Shown here one piece after another: positions 25,218 to 36,273 of a stretch of 64,000 nt of DNA (positions within the stretch are counted from its first letter, which is position 1; every line of letters starts with the position of its first letter). The notes beneath the pieces are model-generated. The model saw nothing but the letters and a program-made list of their open reading frames with translations, ran no database searches and was not told the origin of the DNA. This DNA is from Paragyromitra xinjiangensis. Lineage: Eukaryota > Ascomycota > Pezizomycetes > Pezizales > Discinaceae. Both the position numbers and the translations under genes were made by a program. Location: contig JBCAMK010000009.1 in the NCBI GenBank assembly GCA_038503065.1, positions 558,001 through 622,000 of the forward strand, written 5' to 3'.

Positions 25218-25494
25218 GGGCTACCTACAGAAGGTAAAAAAAAAAAATAATAAGGAAAACGAAAGAAGATTTTTATTCGTAAATATTTGGTTTTAGCCTA
25301 GATATTGTACATTGTATTTCTATAGAAACCATCAACCTCATCTATAGATATCGCAGAGTCATTCAAGTTACAAGATAATGGGCTAACAGGACAGCGTTCT
25401 ATGGTATTCCCGAGAAAATGGTATCGATAGGTTAGACTAACACTCCTCCCCTCCAATCATACATGTAGCCTAAGGGGGAGGATTGGTTTCACAT

Positions 25495-26626
25495 TTATTT
25501 GATGGCCCTCATTGTCATCTCGACTCTATATTTTTGGGTTAGCTAAGCCCCCTCAATCAAAGCGCAAGGCATTAGTCAAAAGGGGGGACATACACAAAAA
25601 AGGTTCCTGCTGACACAGGCATCGCCCGAAGACATGTCGGGCCTAACCCCTTCCAGAAGCCTCTCATCCCCTCCTTCTGCCAGACTTGTCTAAAACAATC
25701 CGTCATGCTTCTATACGCCCTGTCGGCCCCTACCTTATCCGTCTGCATCTTGCTCTTAACCACATCCAGTGGATAACTCGACAACCACAACGCCTCGCCC
25801 GCTAACCCACCATACAGCGCAATTTTCCACGCTGGGATGTCCTCACGTGGGGTTATTCTTGCTTCACGGTTCATAAGATACTCAAACGTCAGAAACCATA
25901 CCCCGTATGCCTGTGCCTCACGTAGTATGGTCACTACTTCCCCACGATACAGTCCATGCCGCACTCCGCCAGTTGCAATGAGTTTTTTGATGCAGTCGAG
26001 TGGGCCAGAATACAGCCTCGCATTACCATGGGGCTGTGTTTGTAGTCTGATACGGACATGTTCAATTGGGCCAGAGATGATTGAGTTTGCGACACCAGCG
26101 GCCGCCCCAGCAAGGTAGTATTGGCCATAGGTGAGGTCCTTACGCTGGGGATGCCTGATGGCATTATAGGCGGCGATGCGACGGCGGGCTTCATGGAAAG
26201 CACCGAATTGGATACTGACGCAAGCCCCAATACCAATTAAAGGTGTCAGGGTTCCCTTGTAGAAAGCCAAGGGGCCTTCATGCTTGTAGATTTGAGCCGC
26301 GGCATCGAGGGCGTTGGAGTACTGAGTGGTCGTTTGAAGACGCACTTTGACGATATCTATGACGGATTTGAGTTAATATCCGACATGAGTGGGAAAAGCA
26401 ATTTACGCCTTAGATATTCACGAATCTTCGAGGTTTAGGGATCTAGTACCGAACGGTTGACCTTGTAAAAGATATGCGTGTTAACAGCTAGTTCAATTGT
26501 TATTTTTACTGTCTCGGGGATATGCGCTTTACCAATAAGAACCTGGGCAACACCGCCGACAGCACCGGCAAATAGGTCCTTCAAGGACCTTACGAGGCTT
26601 CCCTCTTCTTTCTCGGCGACCGCCAT
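25495..26626 (-). CDS. YMC1: Mitochondrial carrier of the Ymc1/Ymc2 type
   Basis: Four exons: 26626-26533, a 12-base micro-exon 26461-26450, 26356-25594 and 25525-25495, giving 299 residues. The three mitochondrial-carrier repeats are visible, with signatures PFDIVKVRLQT (spanning the micro-exon), GPIEHVRIRLQTQ and SYPLDVVKSKMQT. GPIEHVRIR and the phrases FYKGTLTPLIGIGACVS and AMPVSAGTF are characteristic of the Ymc1/Ymc2 subgroup of inner-membrane carriers, linked in yeast to oleate and glutamate metabolism. The last intron restores the expected ending (VVEMTMRAIK); without it the frame would end early in a non-conserved VPPFD. A palindromic ATCACGTGAT lies about 155 bases upstream of the start. 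The substrate is inferred only at family level. Confidence 0.9.
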
Positions 26627-26781
26627 TTATTTATTTATTCGGAGCCGGGGTTGCAGACAGGCGATTGGGGATGGCGGACGGGGAAAAAGTGGGTTGCTGG
26701 CAGCTTAGTGCAGGTGTGTGGAGTCTGTCTCGACAAATGCGCCTTTGTGGTGTCTAGATGGGGTAATTGGTGTGTACTACC

Positions 26782-26791
26782 ATCACGTGAT
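26782..26791. promoter_or_regulatory. CACGTG palindrome upstream of the carrier gene
   Basis: ATCACGTGAT is a perfect 10-bp palindrome matching the Cbf1/CDEI-type bHLH site (RTCACGTGAY). It lies about 155 bases upstream of the carrier start codon. Binding is inferred. Confidence 0.4.
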
Positions 26792-28305
26792 AGTGTCTTT
26801 CCCTAACCCTGTAAGTAATTGCAGTTCACGGGATATCACTAATCGCTCATGGTCTATGTGCCTAACCACCAAATGGTCCCCCAGCAGACAACAAAACAAT
26901 AGTTAAGTCATAACGGTACTTCTCTGTACGACCTTGGATTTATCCCCTTAGTTTTAATAGGCGCTGCTTGCATAACCTTGCCTCAGAAACCCAGCGAATA
27001 TCGTATAGACACCAAGAAAATTTTATTTCTCCTTACTTCCTAGGAAAGTTTCATGTAGTACGGTCTCAACACTAGCTATAGCGGAAAGGTAAATTAGGCG
27101 AAGCTCTTGAATCCCATGCCTAGAATTCTCCCGAGTGATTAATCAACCCCGCCCGTGGATTAGGGAAATAAGGACAGAGAGAAATCGCCCTATTTTCGAT
27201 AACAACAATAACATCAACAATAACAGGAATAGATAGTAACATGCAACCTTCCCTACTCAGCCGGCTTTCCTGATTAAGTCGAAAAAACGGGATGGGAACC
27301 AAAGTATAATTTGACCGAGAAGTTCATGCTCTCCAGAGTGGTTACGCCCCCCTGGACGATCAGATCAGGGTCCTGTGTAGTTGTAACAATTTACCGCTCA
27401 AGTTTTTGCCCTTCAAATTTCTGGCCTGCCGCTTGGAAGCCGGCTTGAGCCGAGGCCAATACTCACTGAGAGGAACGGTGGGTTTATCCATCCAACAGGA
27501 ATCACATACTATGAAGTCTGTGCTATTCATGTTTCTTAAATCTGGTGTCGGACTCCAGCTACGTAGGCGGCTAGCGTGTTCGATGGTAATTTGTCGCGAA
27601 TTTTAGCTGACTTCACGCATCATGAGCGGTCACTCGACCACCCGGCTTGTTGTGCCGGGGCTGCTGTCTCTCACTATAGCATTTACGGATCAGATCTAAG
27701 GTAAATCGGTTTATACAGAGGATGGGTTGAGACGTTATTGCGTTCGCGTCGTGGTATTCTATTAAGTTTAGTTAGGGCTTTCGATAGGCAATTCACAGGG
27801 CGAAGAGCACATACCCAACATAATTACGCCTCGTATCGAATGAGTAGAGTTCCCTTTAAGAGATGCCATTGGTGAAAAGTTATTCGATGTGTGTGGTGGC
27901 TATGGAAAAGGCAGACTTCGGGCAGGCCGGAAAGGTTTGAGGATCCTTCAACTGGCAATGATTTTGGCCTAGCTATTGGCAGCTGATTCGCCGACGTCAT
28001 ACCCCTGTTTTCAAGTTTTTCTCGCTTGCAGAAAGTACAAGGGGTAACTATTTGGGATTCAGAGGATGGAACGAATGGCTTCGTGTAATACCTTCTGATT
28101 CCTCACCGAAATCCCTCTGGTAATCGAAAATAAACTCTAGAGGGATTCGGGGCCAAGGGCCCCCAGAAAGAAAAGAAGCCCCTGCATCCCATCCCACTCG
28201 CATAATATTTGCCTGAGCCGTTACTCCATGGATCTTCCCCAAGCTGTCACCCATGGGTAAGCGTACCTTCAGCAACTATAGAATCCCTTGTAATCATTTC
28301 AAAAT
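26792..28305. other. Gene-poor region, first part
   Basis: No supported gene. A 15-base string AGAATTCTCCCGAGT at 27122-27136 also occurs at 45-59; its significance is unknown. Confidence 0.35.
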
Positions 28306-28745
28306 TAACCTAAGCCTCCTCTTCCACTTCTTCAATCTCTAATATCATCAGCTTATGTCGGGCTGCCTCAGCTTCTTGGAGTTCACTAGCCGAGTCTCAG
28401 TACAACGAGAGTATTGGCTCCGCCATATCCTGAGCCAGAGAAAGCCGTGCTCATAAGTCGAGAGATCACGGAAGAGTGACCGAGCGGGTCATCATCAATG
28501 ACGAGTCCGGTAGGGGGTTTGCGGAGGATGAAGGATTTCCGGGTTAATTGGGAGGGGACTTTGCTAAGGCTGAAAGCTTTGGGGTGGGGGTTGGTCACGC
28601 GGGCCTCAAGGGATGGATTATTTTTAATTTTTCTCGGAGGTTGCAATTGGGCTATTGGAGGTGGTTGATATGATGGTATTGGCTGGTGATTTTTTTGGCT
28701 GGCGAGTGCATAATCGAGTTCGAAAATGTTGACTTACGACCGTGA
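28306..28745 (-). pseudogene. Coding remnant with a frameshift, unknown family
   Basis: An open frame running from about 28735 to 28386 reads FELDYALASQKNHQPIPSYQ, LQPPRKIKNNPSLEARV, SQLTRKSFILRKPPTGL and VISRLMSTAFSGSGYGGANT. It then hits a stop. The adjacent frame immediately resumes with ASELQEAEAARHKLMILEIE and an acidic end, stopping at about 28304-28306. No gt..ag pair of workable length joins the two, so a single-base shift fits best. No start codon or upstream exon is apparent in the AT-rich flank. The coiled-coil-like tail recalls the ends of some fungal transposases, but this is only an impression and no domain is recognised. Confidence 0.4.
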
Positions 28746-30330
28746 TAAATTACTTTATGGTAGAAATGAGAAGATTTGTTTAGGCTCCAAAAAGTTCTAT
28801 TATGGTGCACTACTTGAGGAAATTTTGGAGTAATATTATTGGATATTTCGTCTATTTATTGTGTTGAGCTTCATCTAGTCATATTTGCTACTTCCAACTA
28901 CCATTGGTGGGTGAGACGTGTTTGCCTTGGGTCTTCATAGCTCTAGCTGCTGAACTCGTGAGTATCTTAACGCCTGCTGCATCTTGTCATGTATGTGCTT
29001 GTTTCCTCGATCGAGATCCAATTCACAAATCAAATATGTCACCTTTTGCCATCCGCAAGAGCCGTAGGGGAATCAGCTAACCCCAAAGTTCATCCCTAAC
29101 GAACCACTTGTTGATAGATTTCCTTTATAGTTGATTTCTATTCAGGGGTAGATGTTACACGTTCCGCCCATAGTTTGCACGACGAACTTCAGAGGGCCCT
29201 GCGCTTCTATGACCACGCTTTCGATCCATGTCAATGAGGTATGTGCCTGTAAACCGGCCTCTGGAGATCTGCTTATGGCAAACTAATAAATGCGTTACAG
29301 ATCTCTCTATATTTTTATACTAACGTAGGAACTGACTGACTAGGTGTTTGGCACAGTTTCCCTTGTCATTTTGCCCAAGTTTTCTTAGCGAGGAACCATA
29401 GCCCTGACGGAGGAGTACCGTGTGGAGTGTTCCCCGTCTACGCACTTATGGAACTTTCTTCGCACATGTTTTGCACATTTTTGTAGCGGGATTATGCTAG
29501 GACATCCTAGTTGGAATCATCGTTCTCCTCTACTGCCGGTCCCGGGCCCCGTCGAACACAAGTGCCGGAAATCCGGCTACGCAGATAGACTCATAGCACG
29601 ATTTCTTTGGTTCCCGGAGGGGTGTGATGCCTGTCTCCCTAGATACTATGGCATTCCTATTGGTGCGGAGTTTGCTGATTCTTAGAAACTGGTCTGTGCT
29701 CCAAGGAACCTTCCACAGGTTACCTACCTACATATTCATATCACCTTCACACTGATCCCCACAAGGCTGACCGGCTATCCCGCCGTGTCTCGCGGGGAGT
29801 CTGTCAATATAAGACACGAAGATTAGCGATAAATATCTGAATAGCTTCTTTTAGCGAAGACGAGTTCCCATAGAAATTACATCAACCTACGCTCATCTCC
29901 AGTAAAACGAATGACACCGAGGACCGCGGTGGATACTAATCTCGCTGCTGACCGGAAGGCCCTTGGGCGCGGGTTACGCGGTTTTCTGTAGGCGGGAAGA
30001 ATGTTAGCATATCGCCCGGGGTCTCTTTCTAGATCAAATCATGCGCGATGATAGGTTTTTTTAGCATAGGTAGGCAGTGTGAGTATCGAGGATGTAATAT
30101 TAATTACAATGCAAGGCTTCACCTGGAACTTGTAGCTGTAGACCTTGAGTTTCTTCACGGATCCAATAGAATTGGTGAGTTTGGGGGGGTTATTGACAAT
30201 CCGTCCATTAAGGCGGGTATTTTACTTCCCTCTTGCGGCAGGCTATATTCTATCCCAGATAATGGCTAGGGCTGGGACCCGCCCAGATTTGTATGCAATG
30301 CTTTGTTGTCTTGTTCAATTTCAGCGATCA

Positions 30331-30809
30331 ATTTCCTATGAGCAAAAGTTCGATCTACCCTTGACGATTAAGATCAGGTTTAATCTACCCTTCGGGTTTA
30401 ATCTCCCTCCAAAACTTGCTCTTTTCTTTCTTATGTACCATGACCTACACCCACATTTCTGGCTACTGTGACATCTCCCCAGGCTCCAGACAAAGGGACA
30501 CTATTTGCAAGATTGACAGGCTATTTAGAGCAAGTACATACATTATGCATGCCTGCCTGTGGCCCCTGGCGCCCTCTGCTTAAGCGCAACAGCAGGGCTA
30601 CCTCTTTTTGCTTGGCCGCTGTTAGGAGACACCCCTATATACAAGATCTTATCGGAAAGGGACTGCTGATTTCTATGGATGGCAGCCATAATGGGGATGA
30701 ATTGTGTTTGGGAGGGATACAGTTTCATGGGGGTAAATTAAACCCAAAGGGTAGACTAAACCAGATTTTAAATTGTCAAGGGTGGATCGAACTTTTGCTC
30801 ATTTCCTAT
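30331..30809. mobile_element. 461-bp terminal-inverted-repeat element with 9-bp target duplication
   Basis: The element spans 30340-30800. Both ends begin GAGCAAAAGTTCGATC when read inward, and the inverted repeats continue for about 70 bases with roughly eight mismatches and one gap. It is flanked directly by ATTTCCTAT at 30331-30339 and again at 30801-30809, a perfect 9-bp duplication. The interior of about 320 bases has no transposase-like frame. Long inverted repeats with a 9-bp duplication are the hallmark of Mutator-like (MULE) elements, so this is most likely a non-autonomous MULE-type MITE. The superfamily is inference; the structure is directly visible. Confidence 0.8.
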
Positions 30810-33383
30810 TCTCCACAACATTCTTACTTGGGTCTAAAAATGTAGCCTTTCGTAGTAACTGGGAAAGGGGCTCGATGGAATACCCGTGCTTGCGTCGTCA
30901 CGCGATATAATTGGAAAGTATGCTTGAGGCTAGAAGTGGCTGCGTAGGATAAAGTGGTTCGAGAAATTTCATGAGAGATTAAAATTTCTGCAGTTTTTAT
31001 TTGGGTCGTTACGGAGGGCGGTGGTTCTGGGTATCAAATGTAATGTTAAATGGGTTCAAGTATTTTTAGTGAAGTTACCCCCCTACATTTCTGTACGTAG
31101 AGATGTTTCGCAGAATATCTTGGTCGCTTGGCTCCAATACATCATCTAGTTGCATGTCGCTTCATCATCACGATATATCACTCGACTCAGAATCTGAGAC
31201 CATATGAAATTTTCGAAAGATGTAAAAACGCTATGCCCCTTGCTTTAACGGTATTTGATGCGTATCTAAAGTTTCTTTCTTGCAATCTGAGCTGAGAATT
31301 GACAATAACGTACTTGGCAAGAGGATGAAGCGTGCACCTTTTTTTCTCAGGTTTGTTTGACGGGTGAAGACCTTGCGAGTTGAATACCAATAGTCTACCT
31401 TGATCTAAGAGTCAATAATGTCAACGATCTAAATTGATCGGGGCCTCTAGTTATTCATGGTGAAATGATGCTAGAATCTATTATTTAGTGGTGGCTGGTC
31501 ATTATGAGCCTTCTGATGCCTAGAACCATAGTTAAATAATCAGGCCAATAAGAATTGAACCCCACGACCCCGGATGGAGGGGCTCTGCTGTTGTTGTGAA
31601 TCATTTTGTAATCATGGATTCTCACTCACCGTTGTAGAACGAGCAATCCCCCGTTGACTGAACGGACCCCTAACTTTCCAAGGTCTCGACGTTACCTTAA
31701 CGTGGCTACAAGAGTTGATTTATGATATGCTGGCTGCTGAGTTTTGTGGTCTGGGGGCCTGGTGCCTCCGTGTTTTTGTCATTGTTGATATGGCTCTTCT
31801 GCGCTCTAGCTAGAATGAAGTCCGGACTAACTGCAGTTCTGCTTCATGCCTCATGCCTGCTGTACTTTGCTTGGGTTTCATTGAGTTTTTTGGACGACCC
31901 ACAATTCTGAGATAGAAAGCTTGAAGCCAAATATCGAAATCTGGGCGCAAGACAGGAGCGAAGGGCCTAGAATAGTGCGCTGTTTTTGATCTAGGATAAG
32001 GATTCCCATTTTTTGATGGAAGATTATGCGATAGATAGTTCTTCGCTCCGGATCTTGTTGCTTATATATAATCTGCTTAGCGTTTTGTGGGGTGATGGTA
32101 GAAACATCTTTTATATCATTCATCATCACTCTCCCCACTCCCGGCTTCTCCTAGCTTTTTTTTTAATAGAAAACTCCGTATCTTTTGTATGGCCGGGGTA
32201 TCATTGTATCGTTGGTGGTGGCGTATCTGGGATATTAATGGCCTCCTGTCCACAAGATCTCACTCGATTTATTTTATTGACTAGGTTGAAATTTTATTTA
32301 TTTGCTAATTTCGCCCGGCACATTTTTTGGAAGCATCTGGTACGAAGTGTATATACCAATCTCTTAGTAACCGTTTAATATCTACTTTTGTAGTTAAATC
32401 CATAGCCTTTTATACTATGATGTGCTATTGTGGATGGTCCAAATGTGGACTCCAAAGTTTCTAGTGTATTAGGAAATAGGGTATTATTAAAAAGTCGGAT
32501 TAGTCTTCAATCTGCTTTAACTACTTGATTGGACCACAGGAACAAAGGTGACTAAACTTGGGAGGTTTGTGGGCGACAAATCTGGATATCAGTATTACTA
32601 GGAATTGAAAAAAAATCTCGTCCACTCTAGTGAGGACCCGGGTCACCTTTGTATCTCGGGGTTCGGGGCGAATTCGTGTCTCATTCTGACCCTCTGCTTC
32701 GGGGGTTGGGATTTTTTGGGAGTAACTTAATTCGTAGTATTACTTTGTTTTTATGACCCCAAAAGTAACTTGTTGCCAATCATTACTTCATCTAACCGGG
32801 CAGCGCATAAAATATTTAGAATAGGGTCTCTCAATGTGTTGTTTTGGGGTGAAATTTATGGGTTTTATTTGAAGTATTTAGCGCAAGCTCAAAATTTACC
32901 TGGGTCACGGGAGTCGAGTTAAAAAGCGTCTGCCAAGCCTTGAACCGTACCGTTGGGCTGCAGGAACATCCTAAGTTCCCAACAAAGCTCTTCATGCAGC
33001 ATGTAACATTGTCCTTCGATATATTCTAAGTGTGGGAGGGATGTATACCAAAAAAATATGTTACAAGATATAGGAGGAAACAGACGAATAATTTGGGTAG
33101 CATGAGCTTAGTCTGAATCATTCACGTCCCTTCTCTATTCTTAGTACTCCACCGAATCGAACACCGCCCACCATTCAACAAAAAAAAAACCCGAATCAAA
33201 AAACTCAATGCTAACTCTTTTTGATAAATCGGACGGAACGATGAACGAACATGCAATAAGAGCATGGATGTCAGAAAAAAGTAAAACTTCCATTTAGAAA
33301 GTGAGAATTATACACCTCCTTGAACCCACCCTCTTTTGTTCAATCCCAATACTGTTTTTACCCTTCAATCTCATGCTATGTCT
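30810..33383. other. Gene-poor AT-rich region
   Basis: No supported gene or repeat. Scattered short frames lack protein-like composition. It ends at the PDB1 3' flank. Confidence 0.4.
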
Positions 33384-34999
33384 TTACAGCTTAAGGAGCT
33401 GAGCAACCTTCTTCTCAATTAGTGCTTCATCAGGGAACGACAGAGCCTCTGTTAAATGTTAGGAAAGTTCAAAAACCAGTTAATATAGAGTAATAGAGAG
33501 AAACTTACCAAGCCCGATAGCGTATGGGGTTGGAACTTCAGCACCAGTGATTCTCTGTCGCAATTGTTAGAAATTATAATTTTACTAGCGTGGCGGTAGG
33601 TCATACCTGAGCTGGGGCATCCAAAAAGTCGAACATGTATTCCATGCTGAGCGCTAAAATCTCGCTGGTGACGCCGAAGCTGGGGAAACCGCTCTCAAGG
33701 GCGATAAGGTGATTGGTCTTCTTGACAGACTTGACAATGGTTTCGACATCTAGAGGTTTTACTGAGCGGAGGTTAATAACCTCAACCTCAACACCATATT
33801 TTTTCTTGAGGTTTTCTGCTGCTACTAGAGCTTGACCGACACAACGGGAAAGGGTGACAATGGTGACATCCTTTCCAACCCGCTCAATCTTGGCTTTTCC
33901 GATCTAAAAGAAATTTAGCTATAAACCCTATAGCTTGAATCAAGGGAAACTTACAGGAAGAACGAAGTCACTGCTTTGAGCTTCTGCAGACATGGGGAAA
34001 GTTTGTCCATACAACAGTCTAGAATACGGAAGGGAGTTAGTGATCTGTCGCTCAACCTCAGAAAGATTTTTATGGAACATACTCGTTCTCCAGGACCATT
34101 ACTGGATTAGGGTCTCTGATAGCAGCTTTCAACAAGCCCTTCGCATCTTCGGCACTCCAAGGTGTCACTACTTTCAATCCAGGAATGCTTCCATACCAGG
34201 CAGAATAATCCTGAGTTTAGAATTAGCATATCTGTCGACTCGTTCGCCGAAGCTAATGCATATTTCGCGACTAGCATACCTGTGAGTGCTGGGCAGCTAC
34301 ACCAGAGGCGAAGCCATTAGGGCCACGAAAAGTGATACTGCAGGGTTGGATACCACCACTCATGTAATGAGTTTTGGCACCAGAATTGATGATTTGGTCA
34401 ATAGCTTGCATCTATTAAGCTGTCAGAATTTTAATGTCTTATCGCTCATAAATTTGACATACAGCAAAATTCCAGGTCATGAACTCCACTACAGGATTAA
34501 GTCCAGCAAGGGCAGCTCCAACGCCGAGACCAGCAAAACCATGCTCTGTGATTCTGTTTTCAGGTAATTAGTGTTTTGGCCATGATGTTGTAAAAGGAAA
34601 TCCTTACGGAGTGTCGATGACCCGCTTATCACCGAATCTGTCTAACAGTCCCTTGGTGACTTTGTATGCTCCATTGTACTGGGCGACTTCTTCGCCCATA
34701 ATAAAAACCTTTTCGTCTCTTTCCAACTCCTCAGCTGTAGTGTTTTTATTAGCGAAACCTATCTACAACCTATCTGCCTACGATTCCTAATTTTCTAATA
34801 GCGGCAACATACCAAGAGCTTCGTTCAAGGCGTCTCTAACTGTATAATCCTTTGTCCCTGCACTGGCCATTCCTCTTTGTTGTTGTTGTATCCTTAGAGA
34901 TGCTGGAAAAGCCATTACTCGGGGTACACTGGCGATGGGTTTCCGAACAGCATGGCTGGCGACGCGCGACAGAAGAGATTTTGTTGGATTAAAGAGCAT
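33384..34999 (-). CDS. PDB1: Pyruvate dehydrogenase E1 component subunit beta
   Basis: Nine exons: 34999-34813, 34734-34608, 34553-34463, 34411-34280, 34210-34083, 34018-33955, 33903-33607, 33554-33509 and 33448-33384, giving 378 residues. The first 45 or so residues are Arg/Ser-rich, a mitochondrial presequence ending near QQQQRGMAS. The mature part matches the E1-beta family: [94 protein letters not shown], and [21 protein letters not shown]. With E1-alpha it forms the thiamine-diphosphate E1 that decarboxylates pyruvate in the mitochondrial matrix; the Glu of the GEEVAQ region lies near the cofactor. It is divergent from MPE1 across a 1.27-kb shared promoter region. Confidence 0.97.
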
Positions 35000-36273
35000 T
35001 TTGGGGGATGTGAAGGAGTAGGTTGGGTAGAGAAGAGAATTGAAATGCCAAAGAGGATTGAGAGAAGGAGGGAAGGTATTTAGATGTGTTGGGATGGGGG
35101 AGTGAGGTTGAGAAACTCGGAGGAGGGGACCAGGGCCGGGATTGGGAACTTTTTTGCCTCGTGCAGACCAGGCTAGACGAAGAGCCGGGTCGTTGGGTTG
35201 TTACAGCTGCACCGCCACTATAGGAACTTCACCAGCCATTACTGCATGTGCGTATTTAATGCGTGGGAAGAAGAACTGTGGCTGGTAGCTCTCATGTGCT
35301 GACAAATGAATACATTGCCAATCGGATGTGACCTGACCTATTTTGACGCCAAAGGGGCTTTTTTTCTCCTTCCCCTTCACGCCATCCTCATTCACACGAC
35401 ATCGCCTCGAGCGTTCTCGACAACCAGCCTTTCCACCAACTTCACCATCCTTACGACATCTCTCAGCAGCATCTTCATCGGATTCATCTCTTGTGGACGC
35501 TTTGGTTTTGGTTTAAATCACTGCCTGTTGTATTCACTCATTTTTTTTTGCCACGCACTGAAGTTGGCACGGATCAGCCTCGTCGCGCAGGAAGGTTCAG
35601 GGAAGAGAAGTCTCTTTCCGTCAGGTTTGGAGATACTTGGGAGTTGCTGAATATACATTGGGCTCTTGTCATCTACTTTCTTCCAGTTTCTCTCTGATTT
35701 CGCTGGTGCTCGTCTTTGTAACGAGGCTATTTCAATTTTCATCTTTTTGTTACTTCACTTCTAAGTTCTCCTCGCAGAGAAATACATACCCTTCTTGTCA
35801 GATCATTATTCTGTTTATTCCCTCCTGTCTCCTCAAACTACGGCTCTTTTCTTGTCTTAAGCGTGTATTTGTTGAGCGTTTGGCTTTGAAGGGCTTGGGA
35901 TTACTGTGTGTTTCATTGGTGCCCTGAATCGAAAACATCATCTCAACAAAAAAGGAAAGAAAGAAAGAGAAAAAAAGCAGATTGGCGAGAAAGCAAAAGT
36001 TCTATCCTGTGTAGTTCGGGTTTTTCAGATCAACCTTTCATCATTTACGCTTCCCCTTCCTATCTGCCCCGAATTACTCACGCGAATTGGTATAATCCAA
36101 CCTCTTTTCCCATCTTCATCAAAGAAAAAAGTTTACGCATAGCATCGTCCCTTGCAAGTCGTTGCTCTCTTCCATTGTGACGAAAGTCACGACCGATTCT
36201 CAGCATTTACAGCAACAAGAGCGACTAGCTGCCCTTTTTTAGTATCAGGAACTGAGGAACTGGAATCATCAAT
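35000..36273. promoter_or_regulatory. Shared upstream region of PDB1 and MPE1
   Basis: 1.27 kb between two divergent starts. The MPE1-proximal 700 bases are strongly pyrimidine-rich (CTTTTC and TTCTC runs), suggesting a long 5' leader. No specific factor site was identified. Confidence 0.4.

Noticed and set aside
31540..31610. tRNA-like segment on the minus strand (GGTTCAATTC)
   Set aside because: Resembles a B-box only; the stems needed for a tRNA do not pair.
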